Numbered from the stretch's first letter, positions 52,057 through 60,697 are shown. The stretch is DNA of 64,000 nt from Glycomyces niveus (GCF_017592475.1 NZ_JAGFNP010000002.1:124001-188000), one strand, 5' to 3'. A program made the numbers and translations. Notes: generated from the sequence alone by a model not told the origin.

Positions 52057-53517
52057 CTAGGGCCGGTCGAAGGGGAAGCGGTGGCCCGCGAACAGCGCGG
52101 TGTCGCCGCTGCCGCCGCGCTGGCGCAGGGCGTAGGCGATGAGGGCGTGGTCGAGGATGTAGAGGCGGCTGCCCTCGGCCTCGCCGTCCGGTGAGAGCCG
52201 GTCGATCACCCAGTCCATGGCGGACTGCCCGCCGTAGCGCGGCCGGGGCTCGAACACGAGGTCGGCGGCCCCGATCTCGCCGAGGACGTTCACGAGGTAC
52301 CCGAAGGGATAGGGCCGGTTGACCCGGTCCTCGTCGGTGCGGTCGAGGTCGGGGTAGGAGTCGGCGACGCGTTCGAGCATCGCGTGCGGGACGAGGTCCA
52401 TCCGGCCGGTGAGCATGGCGGTCTGGATCAGGTACGGGTAGGCGATGCCGGTGAGGAAGAAGTTCTCGCCCGGGTCGAGGTGCCGCCATGTGCCCACAAG
52501 GGACTCGAGGTAGCGGTCGAGGGACGGCACCTGCGCGCGCAGGCGGCCGAGGTTGCTCAGCGCCATCAGGTAGTACAGGCCCATGTGGGTGCGCTCGGCC
52601 GGGTCGAGCGCGGCCATGAGGTCCCGGGCCTGCGCGAGGCGGTCGCGCCCGCGCAGCAGGTGGTCGGGCCGTCCGGCCACGGCCACCGCGTTGAGCATGG
52701 TGAGCAGCGGGTAGACCTTCCCGAACGCGGTGCTGAGCGGCTGCGGGAAGGCCGGCGGCATCCCGATCTCGTCGTCGCGGTCGAGGTAGTCGAGGATCTC
52801 GCCGATCGCATCGCGGCCGTCGGCGGTGAGGCGATCGCCGTGGCCGATGAGCGCGGTGACGGCGATGAGCATGGACCCGCCCCGGCCGCGGAAGAACGGG
52901 GAGGGGACGCGGTCGATGAGCCCCAGCGCCTCGCCCACGTGGTCGCGGCCTGCGGTGAGCCGCGCCTGCAGCCCGAGCTGGCCGTGGGCGAGGAAGACCG
53001 CGGTGTAGGCCGAGAGGCGTTCGTAGTCGCCGTGCCTGCCCTGGTTCTCGTCCTTGATCTGGTCGGGGGCGACGGCGTCGACCAGGGCGAGGGTCTCGGC
53101 GGGGATGTCGGCGTCCCCGTCGGTGAGGAGCGCGGAGTCGAGGCCGAGTTTCGCCCAGGCGTCCATGAGGATGCACCCGGCCATGATGCGCCAGTACGGG
53201 TTCGGCACGGCGCGCGCGGCCTCCATGATCGGGCCGAGGGCGCGCACGGCGCGCTGGTCGGAGAGGCCGGGCCGGGCGAAGTTGAGGACGAGTTCGGCGA
53301 GGTGGCCGGAGAAGCGCGTGTAGGCGTTGCCGGGCACCGTCTTCGCGAGCCGGTCGAAGGCCCCTCTGATGCGGGAGGCGGCGAGCGGGTCGTAGCGGAC
53401 GGGGTGCTGGCCGAGGCCGATGCCGCGGACCATGCGGCTCCACGGGGTGGCGATGACGCGGGTCTCGGCGGGGAGGCCGTCGAGGGAGGCGGGTACGGCG
53501 ATGGAGGGAGTGGCCAT
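52057..53517 (-). CDS. Uncharacterised helical protein, partner of acyltransferase/kinase fusion
   Basis: A 486-residue protein I do not recognise. It has no signal peptide or membrane segment and is predominantly helical with repeating 45-60 residue units, e.g. NPYWRIMAGCILMDAWAKLG, ENQGRHGDYERLSAYTAVFL and RTHMGLYYLMALSNLGRLRA. This suggests an (alpha/alpha) toroid or TPR-like solenoid. Conserved-looking acidic/aromatic patches (DENQGRHGDYE, DPGENFFLTG, DEDRVNRPYPFGY) could line a pocket. It is 68 nt downstream of, and co-oriented with, the 1254-residue fusion gene and is very probably co-transcribed. AGGA is present before ATG 53517. An enzyme or scaffold role is open. Confidence 0.75.
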   Translation of the reverse strand: MATPSIAVPASLDGLPAETRVIATPWSRMVRGIGLGQHPVRYDPLAASRIRGAFDRLAKTVPGNAYTRFSGHLAELVLNFARPGLSDQRAVRALGPIMEAARAVPNPYWRIMAGCILMDAWAKLGLDSALLTDGDADIPAETLALVDAVAPDQIKDENQGRHGDYERLSAYTAVFLAHGQLGLQARLTAGRDHVGEALGLIDRVPSPFFRGRGGSMLIAVTALIGHGDRLTADGRDAIGEILDYLDRDDEIGMPPAFPQPLSTAFGKVYPLLTMLNAVAVAGRPDHLLRGRDRLAQARDLMAALDPAERTHMGLYYLMALSNLGRLRAQVPSLDRYLESLVGTWRHLDPGENFFLTGIAYPYLIQTAMLTGRMDLVPHAMLERVADSYPDLDRTDEDRVNRPYPFGYLVNVLGEIGAADLVFEPRPRYGGQSAMDWVIDRLSPDGEAEGSRLYILDHALIAYALRQRGGSGDTALFAGHRFPFDRP

Positions 53518-53585
53518 CGAAGCATGTCCTTTCAGGAGAGTCGAGGCGCCGGGCGCGGCGCGGGCCGCGCCCGGCGGGGGCGTGC

Positions 53586-56500
53586 TCATCGGGGGACGGG
53601 GAGTCCCAGGAACTCGGTGCGGGTGCCTTCGAGCATCTCGGCGGCCCAGTTGAGCCACTTGACGCCTTCGCAGTAGATGGCGACGGGGCGGCGCTGGACG
53701 AGCGGCGTGTCGGTGAGGGTGCCGTCGAGCTCGGCCTGGAAGTGGAAGGGCGGCATGGCGGTGAAGTGGGTGCCCATCATGAACACGAACCGCACCAGCC
53801 AGTCCGGGTCGTCGGTGAGGAACGGGGAGTCCGGGTCGTCGAGCCCGAGCGCGGCGGTCATGACGGGCGCGAAGTGGTCCTCCATGCCCTGCGGCCGTTC
53901 GGGGGTGACCGGCGCCCCGGTGACGGCGACGTCCCGCACCCGGTAGGCCCGCTGGAACGGGTTGCCGGGGGTGAACGACACGTCGACGCGCGGCTCGCGC
54001 CCCGGCCCGGTGTCCACGGCGAGCTTGAAGTGCTCGAAGTGGATCTCGTCGTAGTGGCCGATGGAGTTGTGCCAGGGCTTGTTGTCGTACATCGGGTCGT
54101 CGCGGGTGTCGGCGCCGCTGCTCTCGAAGCCGATGGCGCGCGGGTCGAGGAACCTGATGCCGAGCGACGCGTCGGTGGCGGCCGCGAGCGCCGCGTCGAT
54201 GCGGTGCGCGGGCGCGCCGGTCTCGATGAGCCGCTGCGCGGCTTCGAGGGCGGCGGTGTCGGTCAGTTTGACGTTCTCGGTGTTGGTGTCCCCCATGACG
54301 AGCGCGTGGTAGCGCGGCTCGAGGCGGGCCTGGTGCTCGGGGTGCGCCCGGAACCAGGCGAGGAGCGCCCCGGCGTTGCGGTAGGGCCGGCCGTCGATCC
54401 AGATCCGTTCGGGGCCGAGCAGGTCGGGCCCGAACGTGCGCGGCGCGGTCCTGGCGCTCAGGGCGAGCCGGTCCTCGATCTTCTTGAAGTAGGAGGCCTC
54501 GAGGGTTCCTCCCGGAGAGGGGACCCGTCCGAAGGAGTGGACGTCGCGGTGCAGGGTCCGGACGAGGTGCTCGTAGATCCGGGCCACGACCGCCGGGTCG
54601 GGGACGCGGCGCTCGATGTACCGGCTGACCTCCTCGCCGGGGACGTAGCTCATCTCGTAGATCACCTCGGCGCAGGAGCCGCCGCTGAGCGCGGGGATGG
54701 ACCGCTCGGTGACCGCGTACACCTCCGGGAAGCGCCGGAGGACCGGCCCCGGCAGGGCCTGCAGGAACTCGGCCTGCTTGCGGGCCTTGGCGAACGGCGG
54801 CAGCATGACGCCTTCGCCCGCCGGGTCCCAGGAGGCGGTCACGAGCGCTTCGCTGAGGACCTTCCGGACGGTCACGTCCGTCTCGCCCGGCTTGGTCAGG
54901 AAGATCGTCATCGACTCGCTGCCGCCGCGGCCGAATCCGGTGATCCGCTCGCCGGCGTGGACGTAGGCGTTGATGGTGCTGGAGAGGATGCGGCGGTGCT
55001 GGGCCTGGCGCAGCACGAGCCCCTGCTCCGCGGTGAGCGCCCCGGCGGCCCGGTCCTCGGCGGCGTCGAGCGCGGGATTGAGGCCGCGCTGCCACACCTC
55101 CTGCGGGTCGCTGAGGTTGACGATCTCGACCCGGTACCGGCCGCCGCGGACGTCGTCGGGGTCGAGCCGGGAGCCGAGTGCGATCACTTCGGCGTCGCCG
55201 CTGAGGTGGACGGTGCGGATCGGTTCGTCGAGCGCGCCTTCGAGGAAGATCGCCCGGGCGGCGGCCGCGAGGTCCTTCTTGGACTGGAGCGGGACGCCGT
55301 CGGGGCCGATCACGGGCAGTTCGGCGTCGCGCATCGCACCCATGAGGCGCTCCAGCGCGAAGCGGGTGCCGCTGCCGCGCAGGACGGCCGCGTACAGTTC
55401 GACGACGTCGGGCGGGGTGACCGCGTTGGAGGCGGCGAGCGCCACGAGCCAGCCGAGCGGGTCGCCGCCGATCAGGTACGTGTCGCTCTGCTGGAGGACG
55501 GCGGGCCGGTAGAGCCGCAGCAGTTGGAACACCGCGTACTGGCAGGCGATGCGGTCGGCGGCCTCGGCCTCGCCCTCGGCGGGGTCGGTGAGCCGCTCCA
55601 TGAGCCGTTCGTGCACCAGCGCGGCGAGCGGCTGGGTCTCGGTCAGCTGGTCGGTCTGGCGGCGCAGCGACTCGGGGTCGGCGTCGGGCATCCGGTCGAA
55701 GTGGGCGACGAGGACTTCGGGCCGGGCGGCGGCCACGGCGCGGGCGCTGAACGCGCCCGACCCGTCGACGATCCGCAGCTCGGTGTAGGCGCGGCCGAGT
55801 TCGTCGTCGGCGCCGATGAGCCGCTTCTTGGTGCGGGCCTGGAGGACCAGCTCGCCCCTGGCCGGCTCCACGTGCGCCCGGTGCACGACCGTGTGCTGGA
55901 ATGCCTCGAGGAACCGGTGGTAGGCGGTGGAGCCGCCCGGCCGGTCCCGCAGCAGTTCGCGGGCGGAGAGCCGGCCGATGAGCCGGCGGGTGTAGCGCTC
56001 GCAGAGGCCGTTCTCGGCGAAGGACCGGAATGTGGTGCGCAGCAGGTCGTAGTGGCGCACGCCGAGGTCGTCCCCGGCCGGGTGGAGCCGCCGCAGCTCG
56101 CGCACGAGCGCGCCGGCGGTGTCGAAGGCGTCGAGCAGCTCCGCGGTCTCGGTGCCGGTGTACGCGGCGACGGGCGTGGTGACGTGGTTGTCCTCCAGCA
56201 GCTGCACCGACTTCCCGCCCGGCCCGAGTTCGAGCACCAGGTCGGGGTGGAGCCGTTCGATCGAGGCGACGGTGCGCTGGGAGTCCATGACCCGGTCGGC
56301 GATCGAGAGGACGGCCTCGCGCACTTCCGCGGCGGTGGTGAGCAGGTGCTGGTCGCTGCCGTGGTTGGCGATGATCGCGGTGTGCGGCTTCGTGAAGGCG
56401 ATCCCGTGTGTGTCCATGAAGGACTCGAGGCCGGTGCGCAGCGCCCGCATCCGCGAGGCGTGGGCCAGGAATGTCGTGGGCGCCTTGAGCTCGGCGGCCT

Positions 56501-57350
56501 CGACGCCCGGGAGCTGCCCGACGACCCAGTCGAAGTCGGGCTTGCGCTCGCCGCGCACGTAGAGGTTGACCTGCACGGGGGAGTACCGCTTGTGGACCTC
56601 GACGTCCTCGCGCCGGAAGTTCCGGCCGAGCCGTTCGAGCGCGACGGCGAGGCGGTCGGGCCGTCCGGAGAGGCCGACCACGTGGAAGGGCTCGGGCACG
56701 AGCGGCTGGCGCACGGGGAGGTGGGCGGCCATGAGCCGCGACAGCGGCTCGTCCCGGTCGACGCCTTCGGCTGCGGTCAGGGACATCGGCGTGAAGGCGT
56801 GGGCGATGGCGACGCCGTCGCCGACCGACAGCGCCCCGCCGGCCACGGCCGCCGTGAGCATGCCGAAGCTCTCGCCGGTGTACGCCCTGAAGATGAGGGG
56901 CGTCCCGCGCCGGGCCGCGGCCTCCCTGAGATGGGCCTCCAGCGCGAGGCTGTGGACGAGGAGCGCGGCGCCGATGAACCCCTGCCGGGCGAGGCGCCCG
57001 GCGGGGAGGTTGGCGGCCTCGGTCAGGACGCGGTGGGGGCGTCCCGGCACGTCGAGCGCGAAGGCGGCCTCCCGGTAGATGCGGGTGACCTCGGGAGCGC
57101 CGGATTCGAGCAGCGCGCTGCCGAGGTCCTGGAATGCGGACCGGCTGCCGAGACCGGGGAAGAAGCCGACCAGTCGGGCCTGCTGGGCCTGGGTCAAGTG
57201 GTCGATGAACGGCGGGCGCGATACGGCGGGTGCGCCTTTGTCGAATGGTGTCGATTGCGCGTTCTCGGAATTGGCGGCGGCGTCGATATAAGACGCGAAA
57301 TCCCATTGTGAGGTCGCGGCCGGAGTGGTTGCAGCGTCGCGTGTAGACAC
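53586..57350 (-). CDS. Acyltransferase (MAT-like) fused to kinase-like domain, 1254 aa
   Basis: Residues 60-400 look like a malonyl-CoA:ACP transacylase domain: FFPGLGSR (64-70) for the usual FPGQGSQ, AYTGESFGML with Ser161 in GESFG (classical GHSxG has His), AHASRM (296-301) for the active-site His, and ELGPGGKS (374-381). Residues 625-660 (LIGGDPLGWLVALAASNA) resemble a second, degenerate acyltransferase elbow with Pro for Ser. Residues 790-1110 resemble an APH/choline-kinase fold: GFGRGGSE loop (805-812), Lys830, VMGDTNTENV (1018-1027) where Met stands before Gly-Asp instead of His, and FLDPRA (1067-1072). No ACP or ketosynthase is adjacent. GTG 57350 has GGAAGGA upstream. Domain calls are by eye; function unknown. 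Confidence 0.7.
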   Translation of the reverse strand: MSTRDAATTPAATSQWDFASYIDAAANSENAQSTPFDKGAPAVSRPPFIDHLTQAQQARLVGFFPGLGSRSAFQDLGSALLESGAPEVTRIYREAAFALDVPGRPHRVLTEAANLPAGRLARQGFIGAALLVHSLALEAHLREAAARRGTPLIFRAYTGESFGMLTAAVAGGALSVGDGVAIAHAFTPMSLTAAEGVDRDEPLSRLMAAHLPVRQPLVPEPFHVVGLSGRPDRLAVALERLGRNFRREDVEVHKRYSPVQVNLYVRGERKPDFDWVVGQLPGVEAAELKAPTTFLAHASRMRALRTGLESFMDTHGIAFTKPHTAIIANHGSDQHLLTTAAEVREAVLSIADRVMDSQRTVASIERLHPDLVLELGPGGKSVQLLEDNHVTTPVAAYTGTETAELLDAFDTAGALVRELRRLHPAGDDLGVRHYDLLRTTFRSFAENGLCERYTRRLIGRLSARELLRDRPGGSTAYHRFLEAFQHTVVHRAHVEPARGELVLQARTKKRLIGADDELGRAYTELRIVDGSGAFSARAVAAARPEVLVAHFDRMPDADPESLRRQTDQLTETQPLAALVHERLMERLTDPAEGEAEAADRIACQYAVFQLLRLYRPAVLQQSDTYLIGGDPLGWLVALAASNAVTPPDVVELYAAVLRGSGTRFALERLMGAMRDAELPVIGPDGVPLQSKKDLAAAARAIFLEGALDEPIRTVHLSGDAEVIALGSRLDPDDVRGGRYRVEIVNLSDPQEVWQRGLNPALDAAEDRAAGALTAEQGLVLRQAQHRRILSSTINAYVHAGERITGFGRGGSESMTIFLTKPGETDVTVRKVLSEALVTASWDPAGEGVMLPPFAKARKQAEFLQALPGPVLRRFPEVYAVTERSIPALSGGSCAEVIYEMSYVPGEEVSRYIERRVPDPAVVARIYEHLVRTLHRDVHSFGRVPSPGGTLEASYFKKIEDRLALSARTAPRTFGPDLLGPERIWIDGRPYRNAGALLAWFRAHPEHQARLEPRYHALVMGDTNTENVKLTDTAALEAAQRLIETGAPAHRIDAALAAATDASLGIRFLDPRAIGFESSGADTRDDPMYDNKPWHNSIGHYDEIHFEHFKLAVDTGPGREPRVDVSFTPGNPFQRAYRVRDVAVTGAPVTPERPQGMEDHFAPVMTAALGLDDPDSPFLTDDPDWLVRFVFMMGTHFTAMPPFHFQAELDGTLTDTPLVQRRPVAIYCEGVKWLNWAAEMLEGTRTEFLGLPVPR

Positions 57351-57541
57351 AGTGACGTCCTTCCCACGAGGGTGGAGTTTCGGTGGGATTGCAGGGTGGG
57401 GGTAGGATACGGCGTCGTATTCCAATGCGACGGCGATGATCGCCTTTGTCCATGATGCCGTCATGGTGTTCCCGGCACTGCCCCGGAAGCGGGGACGGGG
57501 GGCAGGCGTGCCACGCGTCATGGTGGCGGGGGATGCAATCC

Positions 57542-57570
57542 AGAGTAAGCATTCGGATGCACTGAGGCAA
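57542..57570 (-). promoter_or_regulatory. Promoter of the acyltransferase/kinase operon
   Basis: On the minus strand TTGCCT (-35, 57565-57570), a 17-bp spacer, and TACTCT (-10, 57542-57547). It predicts a leader of about 185 nt before the GTG at 57350. Confidence 0.55.
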
Positions 57571-57585
57571 GATGAAAAGATCAAA

Positions 57586-57599
57586 GTGATTCAGATCAC
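57586..57599. promoter_or_regulatory. CRP-like site upstream of that promoter
   Basis: GTGATTCAGATCAC is a GTGA-N6-TCAC palindrome matching CRP/GlxR-type sites, centred about 57 bp upstream of the predicted start point, a usual activator position. The surrounding 100 bp is unusually AT-rich. Confidence 0.55.
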
Positions 57600-57666
57600 A
57601 TACAATTTTCGAATGCTTGTGTAAAATGATCTTGATCCACCATTGTGGATGATTGAAGGCATGCCG

Positions 57667-57702
57667 GAGCCGCCCGTGCCGGAACGCCGGCGCAGGCGGC
57701 TC
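57667..57702 (-). terminator. Terminator of the DHA1 MFS gene
   Basis: Outer arms GAGCCGCC/GGCGGCTC and an inner GCCGG/CCGGC stem, 12 nt after the stop codon. Confidence 0.75.
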
Positions 57703-57714
57703 GCGCGCTGTCGA

Positions 57715-58911
57715 CTACACGGTGGAGGTGGCCACGGCATCGGGCTCCGCCGCGCGCGGCACGGCCGTGCTCCCCCGCTGCGCCAGCGTCCCGGCCACCA
57801 GGACCAGGAAGCCGACCGCGATGACGACCGAGCCGACCCAAAGCGGGGACGTGAACCCGAACCCGGCGCCGATGGCGAGGCCGCCCAGCCAGGCGCCCAT
57901 CGCGTTGCCGATGTTGAAGGCCGCGATGTTCGCCCCGGCCGCCATCGTCGGGGCGCTCGAGGCGTACTGCATGATGCGCACCTGGAGGCCGGGCGCCGTC
58001 GCCAGGCCGATGGTGCCCATGAGCACCAGCGAGACCAGGGTCAGGATCTGGTTCTCGGCGGTCAGCGCGAAGAGCGCGAGCACGGCGGCCAGCACGGCCA
58101 TGATCGCGATGAGCGAGCCGTTGAGGGACCGGTCGGCGGCCTTGCCGCCGGCCCAGTTGCCGATGAACGTGCCGACCCCGAAGAGCACCAGCAGCCACGG
58201 CACCATCGACGAGGCGAAGCCGCTGACCTCGGTGAGCGTGAACGCGATGTACGTGAAGGCGCCGACGACGCCGCCGAAGGCCAGCACGCCCACCGCGATC
58301 GAGACCCACACCTGCGGTTCGCGGAACGCCCGCATCTCGCTGCGCAGGTCGGTCTTGGCGCCGGCGGCACTGGTGTGCACGAGGAGTTGGATGCCGATGA
58401 GGGCGACGACGCCGATGATGCTGATGGCCCAGAACGTGGAGCGCCAGCCGAGCTGCTGGCCGAGGAAGGTCCCGAGCGGGACGCCGATGACGGTGGCGAC
58501 GGTGAGGCCGCCGAACATGACGGCGATGGCGCTGCCCTGCTTGTTCTCGGCGACCATGCTGGTGGCGACGACGGCGCCGACGCTGAAGAAGGCGCCGTGG
58601 CACAGGGCGGCGACGATGCGGCCCAGCATGAGGATCTCGTAGGAGGTCGCGACGGCGGAGATCAGGTTGCCGGCGATGAACAGGATCATGAGCGAGAGCA
58701 GGAGCTTCTTGCGGTCGAAGCGCACGATGGCCGCGGTGAGCGCGAGCGCGCCGATCGCGACGGTGAGCGCGTACCCCGACACCAGGTAGCCGGCGACGGG
58801 CTCGGAGACGCGGAAGTCGGCGGCGATCTCGGGCAGGAGGCCCACGATGCCGAACTCCGTGAGTCCGATGCCGAAGCCCCCCAAAGCGAGGGCGATGAGT
58901 CCTATGGGCAT
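57715..58911 (-). CDS. DHA1-family MFS transporter (12 TM)
   Basis: A 398-residue exporter of the AraJ/Bcr-like sugar- or drug-efflux group. PIGLIALALGGFGIGLTEFG and IVGLLPEIAADFRVSEPVAG open helix 1, GRIVAALCHGAFFSVGAVVA is the family helix 4, and GVPLGTFLGQQLGWRSTFWA is motif C with the following loop. Twelve hydrophobic segments are visible. It is upstream of, and co-oriented with, the acyltransferase/kinase operon but separated by a terminator and a new promoter. Confidence 0.9.
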   Translation of the reverse strand: MPIGLIALALGGFGIGLTEFGIVGLLPEIAADFRVSEPVAGYLVSGYALTVAIGALALTAAIVRFDRKKLLLSLMILFIAGNLISAVATSYEILMLGRIVAALCHGAFFSVGAVVATSMVAENKQGSAIAVMFGGLTVATVIGVPLGTFLGQQLGWRSTFWAISIIGVVALIGIQLLVHTSAAGAKTDLRSEMRAFREPQVWVSIAVGVLAFGGVVGAFTYIAFTLTEVSGFASSMVPWLLVLFGVGTFIGNWAGGKAADRSLNGSLIAIMAVLAAVLALFALTAENQILTLVSLVLMGTIGLATAPGLQVRIMQYASSAPTMAAGANIAAFNIGNAMGAWLGGLAIGAGFGFTSPLWVGSVVIAVGFLVLVAGTLAQRGSTAVPRAAEPDAVATSTV

Positions 58912-59104
58912 GGAACCCTCCAGGTTGGAATGCGTGACGAAGCGGTCTCCGCAATACTTGCACGCGCGGGCTATTGGCGGGAAGTGGCAATCGCGATGCG
59001 CAAGTAATGCGTTGACCTGGTGCTCCATTCGACACCGCGTTCGAGACGGGGCCGTGACCAGTTGGTTTCCTGGAGGCGTCACGGTGCGTGTCCGCCTGGT
59101 CCCC

Positions 59105-59132
59105 TTGACCCTGGGACTGGCAGTCCTACCTT
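59105..59132 (+). promoter_or_regulatory. Orphan MerR-like promoter
   Basis: TTGACC (59105-59110), a spacer containing the imperfect dyad GGGACTGGCAGTCC, and TACCTT (59127-59132). No coding gene follows; only the GntR-gene terminator lies downstream. The other sequence in the 298-bp gap between the MFS and GntR genes shows no gene. Confidence 0.35.
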
Positions 59133-59152
59133 CGCGGGGCGGGCCGGGAACG

Positions 59153-59186
59153 GCAGCGCCCGCCCGGGGGGCCGGGCGGGCGCTGC
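59153..59186 (-). terminator. Terminator of the GntR gene
   Basis: A perfect 15-bp GC stem (arm GCAGCGCCCGCCCGG) with loop GGGG, 24 nt after the GntR stop. Confidence 0.85.
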
Positions 59187-59209
59187 GGTGCTTCGGATGC
59201 CGTTGTGCC

Positions 59210-59917
59210 TCAGTTGGATCGCTGCTCGTCGGGGTCGGCGCCGAGTCCGGCGGCGGTGGTGGTGAGGTGCTGCGCGAGGAGCGCCGCCGCACCGTCGGCG
59301 TCGCGGGCCAGCGCGAGCGCTTCGAGCCGCCGGTGCTCGCCGGCGTGGTCGCGATGGGGGGTCCGGCGGACGGACCAGCGCCGGGCCAGTTCGCTCGCGG
59401 TCCACATGCGGTCGAAGGTGTCGAGCAGGAACGGGTTCCCGCAGGCGTCCAGGAGGGTCCGGTGGAACCGCCGGTGCGCCTCGGACCACGCGTCGGAGAA
59501 GTGCTCGCCGCCGTCCTCGTAGACCGGGGTGCCCGCGAGGCGGTGGTGGGCGGCCTTGACGCGGGCCTCCCAGTCGAGGTCGCCCCGTTCGACGGCCATG
59601 CGCAGGAGCACGGGTTCGACGGTGCGGCGGGCTTCGGCGATCTGCTGCCAGCGTGCGTCGGAGTACGCGGGAACGGCGAAGCCGCGGTTGGGGAGGCGGT
59701 CGGCGAGGCCTTCGCCGACCGCCCGCAGCAGCGCTTCTCTTGCGACGGCGAGGCTCACGCGGTGCCGGTCGGCGAGCTCCTGGGGCTTGAGCGCTTCGCC
59801 GGGGCGGTGGCCGCCGGCGAGGATGGCGGCTTTGAGCTCGGTGTACACGCGCTCGGAGAGCATCTGCTTCGCGGTCGCCGCGGCGGCGTTGCCGGGCACG
59901 TGGTTCTTGAGGGCCAT
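59210..59917 (-). CDS. GntR-family (FadR/FCD) regulator
   Basis: A 235-residue regulator. The winged helix is LKPQELADRHRVSLAVAREA then LLRAVGEGLADRLPNRGFAV, and the all-helical FCD effector domain (about 100-225) holds DAWSEAHRRFHRTLLDACGN with metal-type His residues. ATG 59917 lies 6 nt after TATCCT, implying a leaderless mRNA. It is divergent from the PEBP gene. It is the only GntR in the window and could also serve the distant FadR-type site at 31935. Confidence 0.9.
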   Translation of the reverse strand: MALKNHVPGNAAAATAKQMLSERVYTELKAAILAGGHRPGEALKPQELADRHRVSLAVAREALLRAVGEGLADRLPNRGFAVPAYSDARWQQIAEARRTVEPVLLRMAVERGDLDWEARVKAAHHRLAGTPVYEDGGEHFSDAWSEAHRRFHRTLLDACGNPFLLDTFDRMWTASELARRWSVRRTPHRDHAGEHRRLEALALARDADGAAALLAQHLTTTAAGLGADPDEQRSN

Positions 59918-59938
59918 GGCCCTAGGATAGATCATGGC

Positions 59939-59966
59939 TTGAATAATCGATTATCTTTGCTACGCT
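59939..59966 (+). promoter_or_regulatory. PEBP-gene promoter with overlapping palindrome
   Basis: TTGAAT (59939-59944), a 16-bp spacer, TACGCT (59961-59966). The perfect palindrome ATAATCGATTAT (59943-59954) covers the -35 edge and is a likely GntR or other repressor site. Confidence 0.6.
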
Positions 59967-59970
59967 CGAT

Positions 59971-59993
59971 CTCGATCGACTTCATCGATCGAG
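59971..59993 (+). other. 5' UTR hairpin of the PEBP gene
   Basis: CTCGATCGA and TCGATCGAG form a perfect 9-bp stem with the loop CTTCA at the predicted 5' end of the mRNA. Confidence 0.55.
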
Positions 59994-60027
59994 ACGGCAC
60001 ACGCGAACCGCATCGAAAGGACTATCG

Positions 60028-60567
60028 ATGAGCGGCAACGACCCGTTCGCCCGCCTCCCCGAGGCGAGCGCCTTCACACTCACCAGCAAGACCGTCGCCG
60101 ACGGCGGCGCGCTGCCGAAACCGCAGTACTCCGGGGCCTTCGGAGTCCCCGGCGGCGAGGACCTCTCACCGCACCTGGCCTGGGACGGCGCTCCCGAAGG
60201 CACGAAGAGCTTCGCCGTCACCGTCTACGACCCGGACGCCCCGACCCACTCGGGCTTCTGGCACTGGGCGGTCGCCGACATCCCGGCGACCGTGACCGAG
60301 CTGCCCGAAGGCGCCGGCGACGAGGCGGGTTCCGGCCTGCCCCAAGGTGCGTTCCAGCTCCCGAACGACGCCCGCGCCGCCCGCTACATCGGCGCGGCCC
60401 CGCCCGCCGGGCACGGCGAGCACCGCTACTTCATCACGGTGTGGGCGCTCGCCACGGAGACGATCGGCGTCCCCGCCGACGCGACCCCGGCCTTCCTGGG
60501 GTTCAACATGTCCGGCCACACGCTCGGCCGCGCGACGATCGTCGCCACCGGGGAGACGCCCGCTTAG
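60028..60567 (+). CDS. YbhB/YbcL-type Raf-kinase-inhibitor-like (PEBP) protein
   Basis: A 179-residue phosphatidylethanolamine-binding-protein fold. LSPHLAWDGAPEGTKSFAVT, YDPDAPTHSGFWHWAVADIP (the anion-binding pocket with Asp-Pro-Asp and His) and HRYFITVWAL are conserved. The cellular role of bacterial members is unknown. AAAGGA precedes ATG 60028. Divergent from the GntR gene. Confidence 0.92.
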   Translation: MSGNDPFARLPEASAFTLTSKTVADGGALPKPQYSGAFGVPGGEDLSPHLAWDGAPEGTKSFAVTVYDPDAPTHSGFWHWAVADIPATVTELPEGAGDEAGSGLPQGAFQLPNDARAARYIGAAPPAGHGEHRYFITVWALATETIGVPADATPAFLGFNMSGHTLGRATIVATGETPA

Positions 60568-60595
60568 CGCCGGCACTCCTTGCTCGCGGACGGAC

Positions 60596-60621
60596 GAGCG
60601 GGTCTCGACTGAGGCCCGCTC
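60596..60621 (+). terminator. Terminator after PEBP gene
   Basis: Arms GAGCGGG and CCCGCTC, with additional inner pairing, followed by GTTTCG. Confidence 0.65.
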
Positions 60622-60697
60622 GTTTCGCCTGCCCCGACGAGGAATGCGCTTCGGCGACCCACTCGCTCACCGCGCCCACCAGCTGAGACGGCACGTC

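Noticed and set aside
52057..57570. One continuous 1837-codon minus-strand frame spanning two genes
   Set aside because: Only its last 486 codons read as protein. The upstream part is Arg/Pro-rich shadow of the acyltransferase/kinase gene in another frame.
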